In this document: one piece after another, positions 51,899 through 61,172 of the stretch | Layout: each line of letters begins with the position of its first letter | How positions within the stretch are numbered: the first letter of the stretch is position 1 | NCBI GenBank assembly: GCA_002715505.1 | Contig: PAZF01000002.1 | Span: forward strand, 118,644 to 182,643 | Direction: 5' to 3' | DNA: 64,000 bases | DNA from: Candidatus Pelagibacterales bacterium | GTDB lineage: Bacteria; Pseudomonadota; Alphaproteobacteria; TMED109 | Notes under the pieces: model-generated | What the model saw: the letters and a program-made list of their open reading frames with translations, nothing else | Databases searched by the model: none | What the model was told of the DNA's origin: nothing | Position numbers and translations under genes: made by a program

Positions 51899-52492
51899 CT
51901 ATTTATTGATAAATGCTATTTCCCAGCCTCCCTTATCATAAGTTATTTTAGTAACTTTAAGATTATCAATTTTAAAATTTCCTACACTTACCTGTTTATT
52001 ATTAAGTGCTATATTAATAGCACTTCTTATAGGACCACCATGAGAAAATATTACAAAGTTTTCATTATCATTCTCTAATATTTTTTCTTGCAAGAACTGG
52101 TTTACTCTTTCATTAAGATTTACAAAACTCTCCCCTCCTGCTGGAATATATTTTTCATTCATTAACCAATGAGGAGAATAAACTTTTAATTCTTTTGTTA
52201 ATTTATATAGTTCTTTATATTTCATTCCTGCAAATTTACCTATATTCTGTTCTTTTAATCTTTCATCTTCAAAATAGGATTTAAATTTAAAGCCTGATTT
52301 AACCGTAGCCGTAAAAGTTCTTTTTGCCCTTGATAGTGTTGAGGAATATGCTTTGGAGTTACCTGGAAGAAGCTTTGCCAAATATATAAACCGCTTAATA
52401 TTCGATGTATCACAATCTACTTCGTTATCACCATAACAACATCCTAGGTTATTAACGACAGGTGCATGTCTAACCCACCAAAAATTCAACAT
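51899..52492 (-). CDS. histidine phosphatase family protein
   Basis: FWWVRHAPV, YSSTLSRAKRTF, FVIFSHGGPIRSAI. Confidence 0.85.
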   Translation of the reverse strand: MLNFWWVRHAPVVNNLGCCYGDNEVDCDTSNIKRFIYLAKLLPGNSKAYSSTLSRAKRTFTATVKSGFKFKSYFEDERLKEQNIGKFAGMKYKELYKLTKELKVYSPHWLMNEKYIPAGGESFVNLNERVNQFLQEKILENDNENFVIFSHGGPIRSAINIALNNKQVSVGNFKIDNLKVTKITYDKGGWEIAFINK

Positions 52493-52532
52493 GCTATACC
52501 AGAAGAGATTAAATTACTAATTTTTTTTTGCA

Positions 52533-52742
52533 CTAAACAATTACTCCAACTAATGAGAAATATTCTAAATATTCTTTATTTTTTTTAGGCTTAAATCTAT
52601 TTTTTTCAATTACGAATTTAAAATCTGTAAAAAAGTCCCAATTTTGAATGTATTTAGTTAGAAATGCTGCTAATTGTTTGTTAATATTGAAAGTATGATA
52701 AAAATTACTCTTTAAGAGATATTCTTCTTTATTTCTATTCAT
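52533..52742 (-). CDS. hypothetical protein
   Basis: 69-aa ORF in a gap; no family recognised. Confidence 0.35.
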   Translation of the reverse strand: MNRNKEEYLLKSNFYHTFNINKQLAAFLTKYIQNWDFFTDFKFVIEKNRFKPKKNKEYLEYFSLVGVIV

Positions 52743-52779
52743 TTTTTTAGTATAAAAAAAAAATATAAAAGGTAAAGAG

Positions 52780-53130
52780 GTGTGTTTGAAGATTTTTTAC
52801 GATAATAAATGTAATATCTGTTCTAAAGAAATACAGTTTTATAAAAAGCGTAATATTAAAAGTATTGAATGGATAGGTATCCACAATAATACAGAAAAAT
52901 TAAATAAAGCAAACATATCAAAAGAAAGTTCTTTAAAAGAAATTCATATCATCGATGAAAACAATAATGTTTACAAAGGAGTTGATGCATTTATAGTATT
53001 ATGGAAAAACTTTAAATATTTCAGATATTTAGCAATAATAATTAACTTCTATCCTATAAAAATTCTTGCAAAATTTGCATATAAAATATTTGCTAAATAT
53101 AGATTTAAAAAGTTATATAAATTTAATTAA
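52780..53130 (+). CDS. DCC-family thiol-disulfide oxidoreductase-like protein (DUF393)
   Basis: IFYDNKCNICSKEIQFYKKRN; C-terminal YRFKKLYK. Confidence 0.78.
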   Translation: MCLKIFYDNKCNICSKEIQFYKKRNIKSIEWIGIHNNTEKLNKANISKESSLKEIHIIDENNNVYKGVDAFIVLWKNFKYFRYLAIIINFYPIKILAKFAYKIFAKYRFKKLYKFN

Positions 53131-53614
53131 TAGGTTTTCCAAAATACATTTTATTGGACTTAAAAATATAGCCCTCAATAAATGAACCAGCATTTACGTT
53201 ATGATCTAGTTTAGTTTTAGCAATTTTTTCCATATTCATTTTTTTATAAAAATTAACCGCCTTATCATTGGTTTTATTTACTGCTAGATAAACTGAACCT
53301 TTAGCACAATTAATAAATTTAATAAAAACATGCCTTAATAAATCAGTATTACTTTTTTTTTTATTTTTTACTAACTGTTCAAGAATTGTATTACCGGCAT
53401 TAACCCTAAAAGTGCCTAATTTATATTCATTTTTTAAAATTTTAAAAGTTATTAATATACCATTTTCGTAAATACATTCTTTGTTATTAATTTTTTTAAT
53501 AAAATGTTTTTTATCTAAATGTGAAAACCAAACATTATATTGTTTAATTAAATCATTTATTTCTTCAAGTTCATCTAAACCTGCATATCTAAAAAATTTC
53601 CAACACTCATCCAT
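53123..53614 (-). CDS. GNAT-like acetyltransferase
   Basis: SVYLAVNKTNDKAVNFYKKMNME motif. Confidence 0.6.
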   Translation of the reverse strand: MDECWKFFRYAGLDELEEINDLIKQYNVWFSHLDKKHFIKKINNKECIYENGILITFKILKNEYKLGTFRVNAGNTILEQLVKNKKKSNTDLLRHVFIKFINCAKGSVYLAVNKTNDKAVNFYKKMNMEKIAKTKLDHNVNAGSFIEGYIFKSNKMYFGKPIN

Positions 53615-53630
53615 AGATAATTATTTTTAT

Positions 53631-54017
53631 TTAATTTTCATTATGTTGTCTATTATTAATCATAATTATTTTAGGATTTAAAAGACCCTCTAATTTATTA
53701 AGATCAAATTTTGTTTCTGCCCATATATTGCATTTATCAGCGAGTCTAATTTCATTTCTAACAGATAAAGGAGTTTTTCCATAGCCTATAGCAATAGCAT
53801 CCCCAGCTGGCCAATAGGCAATCTCTCCAAAACTAATAACCTGTTTAGCAGTTTCTTCTAAAGGTATTTTTAAATGAGTGTAAAAATAAAATTCTTTACC
53901 CCATTTTTGGCACTCTCCTTTGAGAGGAAGGTTTTGAGTAATCTTTTTTGCAGTTTCAGTATTTCTTAAGGTTATTTCAAAATCTAAAGTATCTATGCTA
54001 ATCCAATACTTTTTCAT
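53631..54017 (-). CDS. cyclophilin-like (TM1367/DUF3830-type) protein
   Basis: NTETAKKITQNLPLKGECQKWGKEFYFYTHL, GEIAYWPAGDAIAIGYGKTPLS. Confidence 0.68.
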   Translation of the reverse strand: MKKYWISIDTLDFEITLRNTETAKKITQNLPLKGECQKWGKEFYFYTHLKIPLEETAKQVISFGEIAYWPAGDAIAIGYGKTPLSVRNEIRLADKCNIWAETKFDLNKLEGLLNPKIIMINNRQHNEN

Positions 54018-54020
54018 AAA

Positions 54021-54200
54021 TTATCTAGAGTTTCTTTCTTTTAAAGGTTCTTTCATTACTTTTAAACACCTTCTAGTAATTATTTTTCTCTCACAATCAC
54101 TGTAAAAAAGCCAATTACTAATTTCTTCTGATGTTCTGGTACACCCTATACATTTATTTTTAACTACGGTACAAACGCCTACACATGGAGATTCTATCAT
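54021..54200 (-). CDS. DUF1289-like small cysteine-rich protein, absent from the ORF track
   Basis: 59 aa: MIESPCVGVCTVVKNKCIGCTRTSEEISNWLFYSDCERKIITRRCLKVMKEPLKERNSR; ATGA overlap with the upstream ORF. Confidence 0.82.
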   Translation of the reverse strand: MIESPCVGVCTVVKNKCIGCTRTSEEISNWLFYSDCERKIITRRCLKVMKEPLKERNSR

Positions 54201-54388
54201 AACTTTTCTGTAATTAAATTTATTAATTTATTATTAACAAATGTAAATAATAGTAAAAATACACCACTTACTAAAAATCTATCCTTTCCCTCTGTGACAG
54301 CAATTATAAAACATAAAAATGCTCCAAATCCAAATAAAAAGAAATTTGTAAAAATTAAAAATTTTCTGAGTATATATTTAACTTTCAT
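54197..54388 (-). CDS. small hypothetical membrane protein
   Basis: 63 aa, two hydrophobic segments; TGA overlaps the ATG of the DUF1289 gene. Confidence 0.55.
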   Translation of the reverse strand: MKVKYILRKFLIFTNFFLFGFGAFLCFIIAVTEGKDRFLVSGVFLLLFTFVNNKLINLITEKL

Positions 54389-54396
54389 TACTTAAA

Positions 54397-54780
54397 CTAT
54401 AAAAAATTTAAAATCATTTCTGGAGGTCTACAAACTATATATCTAACTCCATTAAAAAAAATTGGCCTTTGCAAACAAATGGGGTATTTATTTAAAAAAG
54501 ATATTACCAAATTTTTATTATTAATATCAAATTTATTTTGCTTAAATACCTTTTCATTTGTCCTAATAATTTCACTGAGTGGGCTAGCAAGGTTATTAAT
54601 AATATCTTCTAAGACATTAAGCGTAAGCCCTGTTTTTAAATAATTTACTTCTTTAAATGAAACGTCTTTATCCTGTAAAATTTTTAGGCATGATCTAGAT
54701 TTTGAACATCTAGTATTATGGAACAATGAAAATTTTTTTTTGTTTGTATTACGCTTCATTGGTTTTACTTTTTTCCTCAT
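54397..54780 (-). CDS. arsC: ArsC-family arsenate reductase-like protein
   Basis: FHNTRCSKSRSCLKILQDKDVSFKEVNYLK, CLQRPIFFNGVRYIVCRPPE. Confidence 0.85.
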   Translation of the reverse strand: MRKKVKPMKRNTNKKKFSLFHNTRCSKSRSCLKILQDKDVSFKEVNYLKTGLTLNVLEDIINNLASPLSEIIRTNEKVFKQNKFDINNKNLVISFLNKYPICLQRPIFFNGVRYIVCRPPEMILNFL

Positions 54781-55210
54781 GCTCGTCAGCTGAGTCTTCT
54801 CTAATGTGTTTTAAACCTGTTGGCAGCTTTTCGGTAGGCCCAGCATATTTAATATTTTCATTAGATTCAATATTTTTTTCTAATTGACTCTCTTTTTCAT
54901 CAATTAAAGGTTTATTTTTTTTAATGTTAGCTTGATCATCTTTGTTTTTTTTATTAACAGTAGGGTTTAACACTTGATTAATATTACTACTTAACTCAGG
55001 GTCAGAAAAAGAGATTTCTTTTCTCACCTCCTCTAGTTCACTATTTTTAATAGCATCATCAACAGTCTCTCTAAAATCACTTGTAATACCTCTAATCTTA
55101 CCAACAAGCTTTCCTATGTAACCTAAAAATTTTGGTATATCTTTAGGTCCTATTACAAATAAGCTTACTATTGCTAAAATTAAAATTTCAGTCCATCCAA
55201 TATCAAACAT
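54749..55210 (-). CDS. tatB: Sec-independent protein translocase TatB
   Basis: MFDIGWTEILILAIVSLFVIGPKDIPKFLGYIGKLVGKIR. Confidence 0.9.
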   Translation of the reverse strand: MFDIGWTEILILAIVSLFVIGPKDIPKFLGYIGKLVGKIRGITSDFRETVDDAIKNSELEEVRKEISFSDPELSSNINQVLNPTVNKKNKDDQANIKKNKPLIDEKESQLEKNIESNENIKYAGPTEKLPTGLKHIREDSADEHEEKSKTNEA

Positions 55211-55289
55211 AATAACATTGTAACACTAATTAAATAAAATTTGCTTTAAATTTTAAAATAAATAATATATTTATACTTATGGTCAAATT

Positions 55290-56003
55290 ATGCCTTCTGG
55301 AATAGTAGAAATAAATAAAAATAAAGAAATAAAATTCAAAGGTTATGTTACAGCTCCTGCTAATGGGGTTTATCCGGGGGTTTTATTGCTTCATCAAGAA
55401 TTTGGGATAGATGCAAATATAAGAAGTATAGCTGAATTATATGCTGCCAAAGGCTACACTGTATTTGTTCCTGATTTATTTTGGAGACAGCTGCCAGGCT
55501 GTGAACTTAACAGTAGTAAAAAAGAAGACTTAAATAAGTCTATAAAACTTATTAAAAATTATAACATTGATAATGGCTATGAAGATATAGTTAGCTGTTT
55601 GAAATGGTTAAGAGAAACACCCCAGTGTAATGGGTTAATTGCAACTGTAGGGTATGGTATTGGAGCCAATCTTTCTTATTTATCAGGCTTATGGTTAGAT
55701 ATAGAGTCTTCTGTTTGCTATGATTTTGAAGGGTATGATTTCTTTCAGGAACATGACACCTTTATCAGAAGACCCATGCTAATACATTTATGTAAAACAG
55801 TTTTAAATAATTTAAAAAATAATTCTAAACTTAAATATCTGGAAAATATTAAAAATATTAAATTAAATATTTACGATAACTGTGAAAAAGGATTTACAAG
55901 AGTTTCCGACGAAAAATTTGATGAAAATGAGGCCTTAAAAAGTCAAAAAGAAACTTTTGAGCATATTCTTGCATCTTTTAAACAGCCTCATACTCATTCT
56001 TAG
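55290..56003 (+). CDS. dienelactone hydrolase family protein
   Basis: PGVLLLHQEFGIDANIRSIAELYAAKGYTVFVPDLFWR. Confidence 0.88.
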   Translation: MPSGIVEINKNKEIKFKGYVTAPANGVYPGVLLLHQEFGIDANIRSIAELYAAKGYTVFVPDLFWRQLPGCELNSSKKEDLNKSIKLIKNYNIDNGYEDIVSCLKWLRETPQCNGLIATVGYGIGANLSYLSGLWLDIESSVCYDFEGYDFFQEHDTFIRRPMLIHLCKTVLNNLKNNSKLKYLENIKNIKLNIYDNCEKGFTRVSDEKFDENEALKSQKETFEHILASFKQPHTHS

Positions 56004-56012
56004 TATGTTATA

Positions 56013-57329
56013 CTAATCCAGCAAATTAAATTGATATTCTCTAGCTAATTGTATCTCTCTGCTAATTTCTAGATCGACTTTATCAATTGTAATCAATTCA
56101 TTTTTTTTAATATTTTCTTTTACCTTAGCCCCATCAGATAAACCTATTGGAAGAATATTTTTTCTCTTACTTAATTTTGCTGATATCCCTTCCCCTCTTA
56201 CTGTAAATCCTCCTTCTCCATCTAACAAGTCTCCTTTCACAAGGTCTTTCTTAGCAATACTAGCAACGTCGGCCTTAAAAAATTTAGTCTTTCCAGTAGG
56301 CTCTCTTTTTAAGGCAATATTATATATGCTTTGCGCTAATTCTAAGCCTACATAATGGTATGGCCTCCAAATTGCTGAATAATATCCAGAATCATCAGTA
56401 ATAATTCCATATTGTTTGAAACAACTTTTTACATAATCATTTTTTCCTTCAATTACTATAAATACTCCCCACCTTAGATCATTTAGGATTTTTTCTTTTT
56501 TCTCATTTATACTAGATATTACCTCTACTTGATTAACCTCATTTAAAACACCTCCTTTTTTTTTAGGAATTAATTTTTTGGCAATATTGTCTACACTGAT
56601 TGGTAAATAACTTAATCCATTTTTTGGATAATGTAAGTGTGAAGCATTTACTACTGCAGTCATTTCAATTGCACTTTTATCTCCTGTAATAAATGAATTA
56701 AACATTTTTTTATTCATGCCAGCCTTTATAGCAATATCTGGATGAATACCATAATTATCCCAAACTGTATCAGGTGTAGAATATTTATAAGTATGATGAT
56801 ATTTAGTACCCTTGCCTGCTGCTATTACATTAAACCCATTGACAAGGCCCCATTCTATTTGCTCAATAATTAAAGAAGGTTGATCACCGTATGCCATAGA
56901 ATATATTACATTATATTTATCAGCTAAATCAGACATATATTTTCCAGCAACTACATCTGCCTCTACATTTACCATAATAATATCTTTGTGGTTTTTAATT
57001 ATTTGTATCGCATTAGTAATTCCTGCTACTGCATTTCCAGTAGCTTCTACAACTATATCAATATCATTTTTTTCAAGAATAGAGTCTATGGAAGTGCTAA
57101 AATTAATTTTAGATACTAAATCTTTATTTAAACCTGCAGCGTAGCAATTCTTCTTTGCTTTTTCTACATCAATATCTACAATTGTGTGAATAATTATTTT
57201 ATTTAAGCTATGATATTGTGACAAAAACATTGATATAAATTTGCCACAACCAATAATTCCAATATTAATATTCTTTTTATAATCTTGAAGTTTAGAATAT
57301 AAATACATTTGAAAAATATTAAAGATCAA
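56013..57329 (-). CDS. SAF-domain NAD(P)-dependent oxidoreductase (homoserine dehydrogenase-like)
   Basis: NIGIIGCGKFISMFLSQ; GEGGFTVRGEGISAKLSKRKNILPIGLSDGAKVKENIKKNELIT. Confidence 0.82.
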   Translation of the reverse strand: MIFNIFQMYLYSKLQDYKKNINIGIIGCGKFISMFLSQYHSLNKIIIHTIVDIDVEKAKKNCYAAGLNKDLVSKINFSTSIDSILEKNDIDIVVEATGNAVAGITNAIQIIKNHKDIIMVNVEADVVAGKYMSDLADKYNVIYSMAYGDQPSLIIEQIEWGLVNGFNVIAAGKGTKYHHTYKYSTPDTVWDNYGIHPDIAIKAGMNKKMFNSFITGDKSAIEMTAVVNASHLHYPKNGLSYLPISVDNIAKKLIPKKKGGVLNEVNQVEVISSINEKKEKILNDLRWGVFIVIEGKNDYVKSCFKQYGIITDDSGYYSAIWRPYHYVGLELAQSIYNIALKREPTGKTKFFKADVASIAKKDLVKGDLLDGEGGFTVRGEGISAKLSKRKNILPIGLSDGAKVKENIKKNELITIDKVDLEISREIQLAREYQFNLLD

Positions 57330-58104
57330 ACTCTACTATTATAGGAACGTGATCACTTGGCTTAATCTCTCCTCTGATCTCTTTACATATTTGGGTCATT
57401 TTAACATTAGGCTTTAAATCTTGTGAAACAAAAATATGATCAAGTCTACGTCCTCTATTAGATTTTTTCCAATCTTTATTTCTGTAAGACCACCAACTAT
57501 ATAACTTTTCATCAAATTTATTATTACTTCTAATAATATCCACCCATTTTCCCCTATCAATTAATTTCGACAAAAGTTCTCTCTCAACCTCAGTATAAGA
57601 AACAACATTGAGTAGTTGATTGTGAGACCAAACATCGTATTGGCTAGGAGCTATATTAAGATCTCCAGCGAGAACTTTACATGAAGCAGTATCTTTTGAA
57701 AAAAAATCTATCATTTCTTTTAAAAACTCTAACTTATATTTAAACTTTGGGTTTGCTTTAACATCAGGAATATCTCCTCCAGCAGGAACATAAAAGTTAT
57801 GTATTAAAAAATTATTTTCAAGTTTTACCAAGACATGTCTGGCTTCAGCAATACCACACCAATTTATTATACCATTTTTAATAATTGGAATTTTTGTAAT
57901 TACTGCAACTCCATTATATGATTTTTGGCCAGTAAAATGAAAAAACGGATATCCGTTTTTTTTAAAATCTTCAATAGGAAAATATCTGTCCTCAGTTTTT
58001 GTCTCTTGCAAACATAAAATATCAATATTAAAATTTTTTATAAAATTAATTATACTTTTTATTCTTAACCTTACTGAATTAATATTCCAAGAAGCCAGCC
58101 TCAT
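57319..58104 (-). CDS. xth: exodeoxyribonuclease III
   Basis: MRLASWNINSVRLR, LCLQETKTED, RRLDHIFVSQ, SDHVPIIVEF. Confidence 0.92.
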   Translation of the reverse strand: MRLASWNINSVRLRIKSIINFIKNFNIDILCLQETKTEDRYFPIEDFKKNGYPFFHFTGQKSYNGVAVITKIPIIKNGIINWCGIAEARHVLVKLENNFLIHNFYVPAGGDIPDVKANPKFKYKLEFLKEMIDFFSKDTASCKVLAGDLNIAPSQYDVWSHNQLLNVVSYTEVERELLSKLIDRGKWVDIIRSNNKFDEKLYSWWSYRNKDWKKSNRGRRLDHIFVSQDLKPNVKMTQICKEIRGEIKPSDHVPIIVEFDL

Positions 58105-58227
58105 ATTTTTTACGATATCATATAATAGTACAAATTGCTTATTTATCTTAACAATATAAACCCAGAACCATTTGGAATTATAAAATTAGGAGAAAAAAAG
58201 TAGCTTATTTATATCAGCTTAAAACTT

Positions 58228-58800
58228 TTAATGAAAAGACTTAGATAAATTAAAGCCATTTTTATACTCTTCTTTTTTTTCTAATTCTCCATTGTCATAA
58301 TAGACTTCCCTTACTCCATGCAGAACTCCATTCTTATAACTATTTTTAATCCATAATTTTCCATTACTGTAATAGTAATAATAATCTCCTTCTAACTTCC
58401 CATTTCTATAATTTCTTTTTTCTTTAATTTTTCCATTTTCATAAAAGCTTTCGCTCAAGCCTTCTTCTTTATTATTTTTGTAATTTTGTTTGAGTTTTAA
58501 TTGACCTTTTTTATAATATTCAGATAACTGACCTTCTAATTTTCCTTTAATTAAATATCCTTTTTCTTTTAAGTTCCCATCACTAAAATAATTTAAAAAC
58601 TCTCCATTTAAAACACCCTCTTTATAATTACTTTCAGATAAAATTATACCTTTTTCAGAATATTCTTTCCAATTTCCATCTGGCAGGCCATCTTTAAAAG
58701 TTCCTGTTGCTAATCCTTCTACCTGCCCATTAAAGGGAGTATTAGATTCTTTTTCATAAAATTTTCCATCTATTTCTTTTAGATCTTTAATATTCATCAC
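58228..58800 (-). CDS. MORN/YwqK-type repeat protein
   Basis: About eight ~23-aa repeats such as GxxxxYYxNGKxKxKxxYKNGKxxG. Confidence 0.82.
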   Translation of the reverse strand: MMNIKDLKEIDGKFYEKESNTPFNGQVEGLATGTFKDGLPDGNWKEYSEKGIILSESNYKEGVLNGEFLNYFSDGNLKEKGYLIKGKLEGQLSEYYKKGQLKLKQNYKNNKEEGLSESFYENGKIKEKRNYRNGKLEGDYYYYYSNGKLWIKNSYKNGVLHGVREVYYDNGELEKKEEYKNGFNLSKSFH

Positions 58801-58835
58801 ACTTATTTCTATTTTAATTATAATGTATTAATAAT

Positions 58836-59657
58836 TTGCTTTTTTCAAAAAAAATACTCTATATAAATAATATGTATAAATTAAATCAAATTTATAAAAC
58901 TTTCATCCATTTATTATTAGTTCTTGTTTCTGTTTTTATTCATTCTTATGCCATAAGCGATAATAATTCCAACGATGCAGTAAAAACAAGTATTACTGAA
59001 TACTGTAAGGATGCTTTAGATTTTTATTTAGATAGACCAGATTTAGAAACTGAGTTTCTTAGAAGACTTGAGTTTTGTAAAAATACTGTAAGAGATGTAA
59101 GTCCTAATGGCTTTAAAGTAAATCCAATAATATCTGACTTTAAAAGTATGTTTGGTGTAAACGGAAGAACTAGAATGAATATACATCAAGGTATTGATAT
59201 CATAGGATATGCAAATCAGCCTATCATCGCTATAGCTGATGGTATAGTACTTGAAACAGATAAAAAATTATGTGAAGGTCCCACTTTAGTAATAGATCAT
59301 GGAAAATCTATAACAGGAGAAAAATTAATAACAATTTACACTCATACTGGAGAATTCTTAGTTAAAGAAGGTGAAAAAGTAAAAAGAGGGTCACCCATAG
59401 CAAATTTGCCTGAAAAAATTTCATTTCCATGCATGGCTAGAGTAAGACACCTACATCTTCAAATTGGTCAACAATATTGTGAAAAAGAAGAAAAAAATAG
59501 CTGGGGTTGCGATTTTTTTATTAAAGACAAATACAGCTCTTTAAATCCTCATTCTTTTTGGGCTAACGGTAAGGGTAATGTCACATGCTTTAGCGAGAAT
59601 AAACAATACAAAAATGGTACTATTACTTATCCATTTGTTTGCGAGAAAGATGATTAG
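58836..59657 (+). CDS. M23-family (LytM-like) peptidase domain protein
   Basis: GINVNGRTRMNIHQGIDI-like HxGxD (MNIHQGIDIIGYANQPIIAIADG), TYTHTGEF, VRHLHLQIG (HxH). Confidence 0.78.
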   Translation: MLFSKKILYINNMYKLNQIYKTFIHLLLVLVSVFIHSYAISDNNSNDAVKTSITEYCKDALDFYLDRPDLETEFLRRLEFCKNTVRDVSPNGFKVNPIISDFKSMFGVNGRTRMNIHQGIDIIGYANQPIIAIADGIVLETDKKLCEGPTLVIDHGKSITGEKLITIYTHTGEFLVKEGEKVKRGSPIANLPEKISFPCMARVRHLHLQIGQQYCEKEEKNSWGCDFFIKDKYSSLNPHSFWANGKGNVTCFSENKQYKNGTITYPFVCEKDD

Positions 59658-59671
59658 TCAAACTTCTTTTA

Positions 59672-59836
59672 TTAACTTAAAGCTACATAAATAGTTGCAC
59701 ATAGCGAAATAATCAAAATTAACGGCATAAAGTAAGTAAGATAAATATCTTTGTTATTAACTTTTGAATTGCTTTCAAACCATCTTCCAGTTTTAGCTAA
59801 CCTTTTCTCTCTCTCCTTATTTAATCTTCTATCCAA
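59672..59836 (-). CDS. 54-aa small membrane protein with TTG start, absent from the ORF track
   Basis: GGGAGG-5 nt-TTG then MDRRLNKEREKRLAKTGRWFESNSKVNNKDIYLTYFMPLILIISLCATIYVALS*. Confidence 0.6.
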   Translation of the reverse strand: MDRRLNKEREKRLAKTGRWFESNSKVNNKDIYLTYFMPLILIISLCATIYVALS

Positions 59837-60009
59837 AAATTCCTCCCGGAAAACGTGAATAAATTTTGGGTAATAGTATATATTATTTTACTATATTTAC
59901 AATACTAAATTAAATAATTTACAAATTTTTACTTTTATAGACTAATCTTACTATTAGATTATTAATAAATAAGTAATAGTTAATGAAAAAGAAATTAAAT
60001 TATTAATAT

Positions 60010-60390
60010 TTACAAACTTTTCTTCATCTCTTTCCAAACTATTTCAATTCCTTTTAACGGTCTTAAAAACACTTTAAATTCTACTATTAAATTATTACTA
60101 ACTTTTATCGTATCAATTCCATTTACCAATGTATCTCCAAATAAAGCCTCGAATTCTGCACAAATATAATTTTCTGATTGTACTTTATTTACATAATTAA
60201 ACTTTTTATTTTGGAATATTTTTACTGCTGACGAAAGGTATTTTATTACAATTTTTTTGCCTATCTGTGGGGTGAATACTATAGGAGAATAAAAAACAGC
60301 ATCTTTATAAATTATTTTTTCAAGTTTATCGGTTTTACCTGTTAAAATAATATTTTCCCATTGTTCTAAGCAAGATATATTTTTTTTCAT
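60010..60390 (-). CDS. SnoaL-like / NTF2-fold protein
   Basis: 126 aa; WENIILTGKTDKLEKIIYKDAVFYSPIVFTPQIGKK...IVEFKVFLRPLKGIE. Confidence 0.65.
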   Translation of the reverse strand: MKKNISCLEQWENIILTGKTDKLEKIIYKDAVFYSPIVFTPQIGKKIVIKYLSSAVKIFQNKKFNYVNKVQSENYICAEFEALFGDTLVNGIDTIKVSNNLIVEFKVFLRPLKGIEIVWKEMKKSL

Positions 60391-60574
60391 ATATAATTAA
60401 TTCAAAATAAATATTAGTAAGTAATCACTTTATTTTAATACAATAATTATATTTAATAAAAAACTTTTTAATTTTTTTTATTAAATTCTCAATAATATAA
60501 AATTATTTATCATAATTACATTTTTGATGCGCAAGGACTAATCAGAATGCTCATAAATTTTAGACTTATAAAAT

Positions 60575-60712
60575 AAAAACTCTGAGATTGTTGAAAGTGG
60601 CGGTGGTATAAATACCTAAATAGCAGGAACAGGAAAATACAAAAAATATGATAGGCTTAAAGTGCCCATACGGGGTTCAATATCATGAGGGCACTGTTTA
60701 GTATTAGTATAA
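60575..60712 (+). pseudogene. possible decayed fragment of a GTGKY-type secreted protein (or a structured RNA)
   Basis: Frame NSEIVESGGGINT*IAGTGKYKKYDRLKVPIRGSIS*GHCLV, interrupted by stops; resembles GGGVGKARFLNGTGKYIHLIGQ of the 61722 ORF. Confidence 0.4.
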
Positions 60713-60724
60713 ATGCAAAATAAA

Positions 60725-61168
60725 TTAGTTTTTACATTTAACTGGAGAAAAAACTATTTCTTCTACATAAACAACAGAGTAAGTGCACTTATATCCTATG
60801 TAATTTTTCCAAAAACCTTCAGCATCAATGATATTAGTCTGTCCTACCGCTCTATCTAAGTCAGATCCTTTTTTCCTTTTTCCCATGCTAATGAAAATGT
60901 CTCCATTCTGATCTATGTTTCTACAAGCAAAAAACATATTTTCTAATGCAGATTGTTTATTATATAAAATACTTCCATTACATTGGTATCTTCCATATTT
61001 TCCTATATTAGTTTCAAACCCACCCTCATGTTTGAAGGAAATAAATTTACCACCATCAGGAAATTCTGTAACTTCGTTTCTTATCAATTTCCCGGTACTT
61101 TTAAACGTTAATTCCTTAGCATTTAAGCTAAAAGTAAAAAAAATTAATAAAAAAAATATACTCTTCAT
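60725..61168 (-). CDS. secreted four-Cys protein, paralog family copy A
   Basis: Signal peptide; NIGKYGRYQCNGS, MFFACRN, YKCTYSVVYVEEIVFSPVKC. Confidence 0.72.
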   Translation of the reverse strand: MKSIFFLLIFFTFSLNAKELTFKSTGKLIRNEVTEFPDGGKFISFKHEGGFETNIGKYGRYQCNGSILYNKQSALENMFFACRNIDQNGDIFISMGKRKKGSDLDRAVGQTNIIDAEGFWKNYIGYKCTYSVVYVEEIVFSPVKCKN

Positions 61169-61172
61169 AACT

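Noticed and set aside
59840-60000. AT-rich imperfect palindromes (e.g. AATAGTATATATTATTTTACTATATT)
   Set aside because: Expected by chance in sequence this AT-rich; no paired U-tract or conserved context visible.
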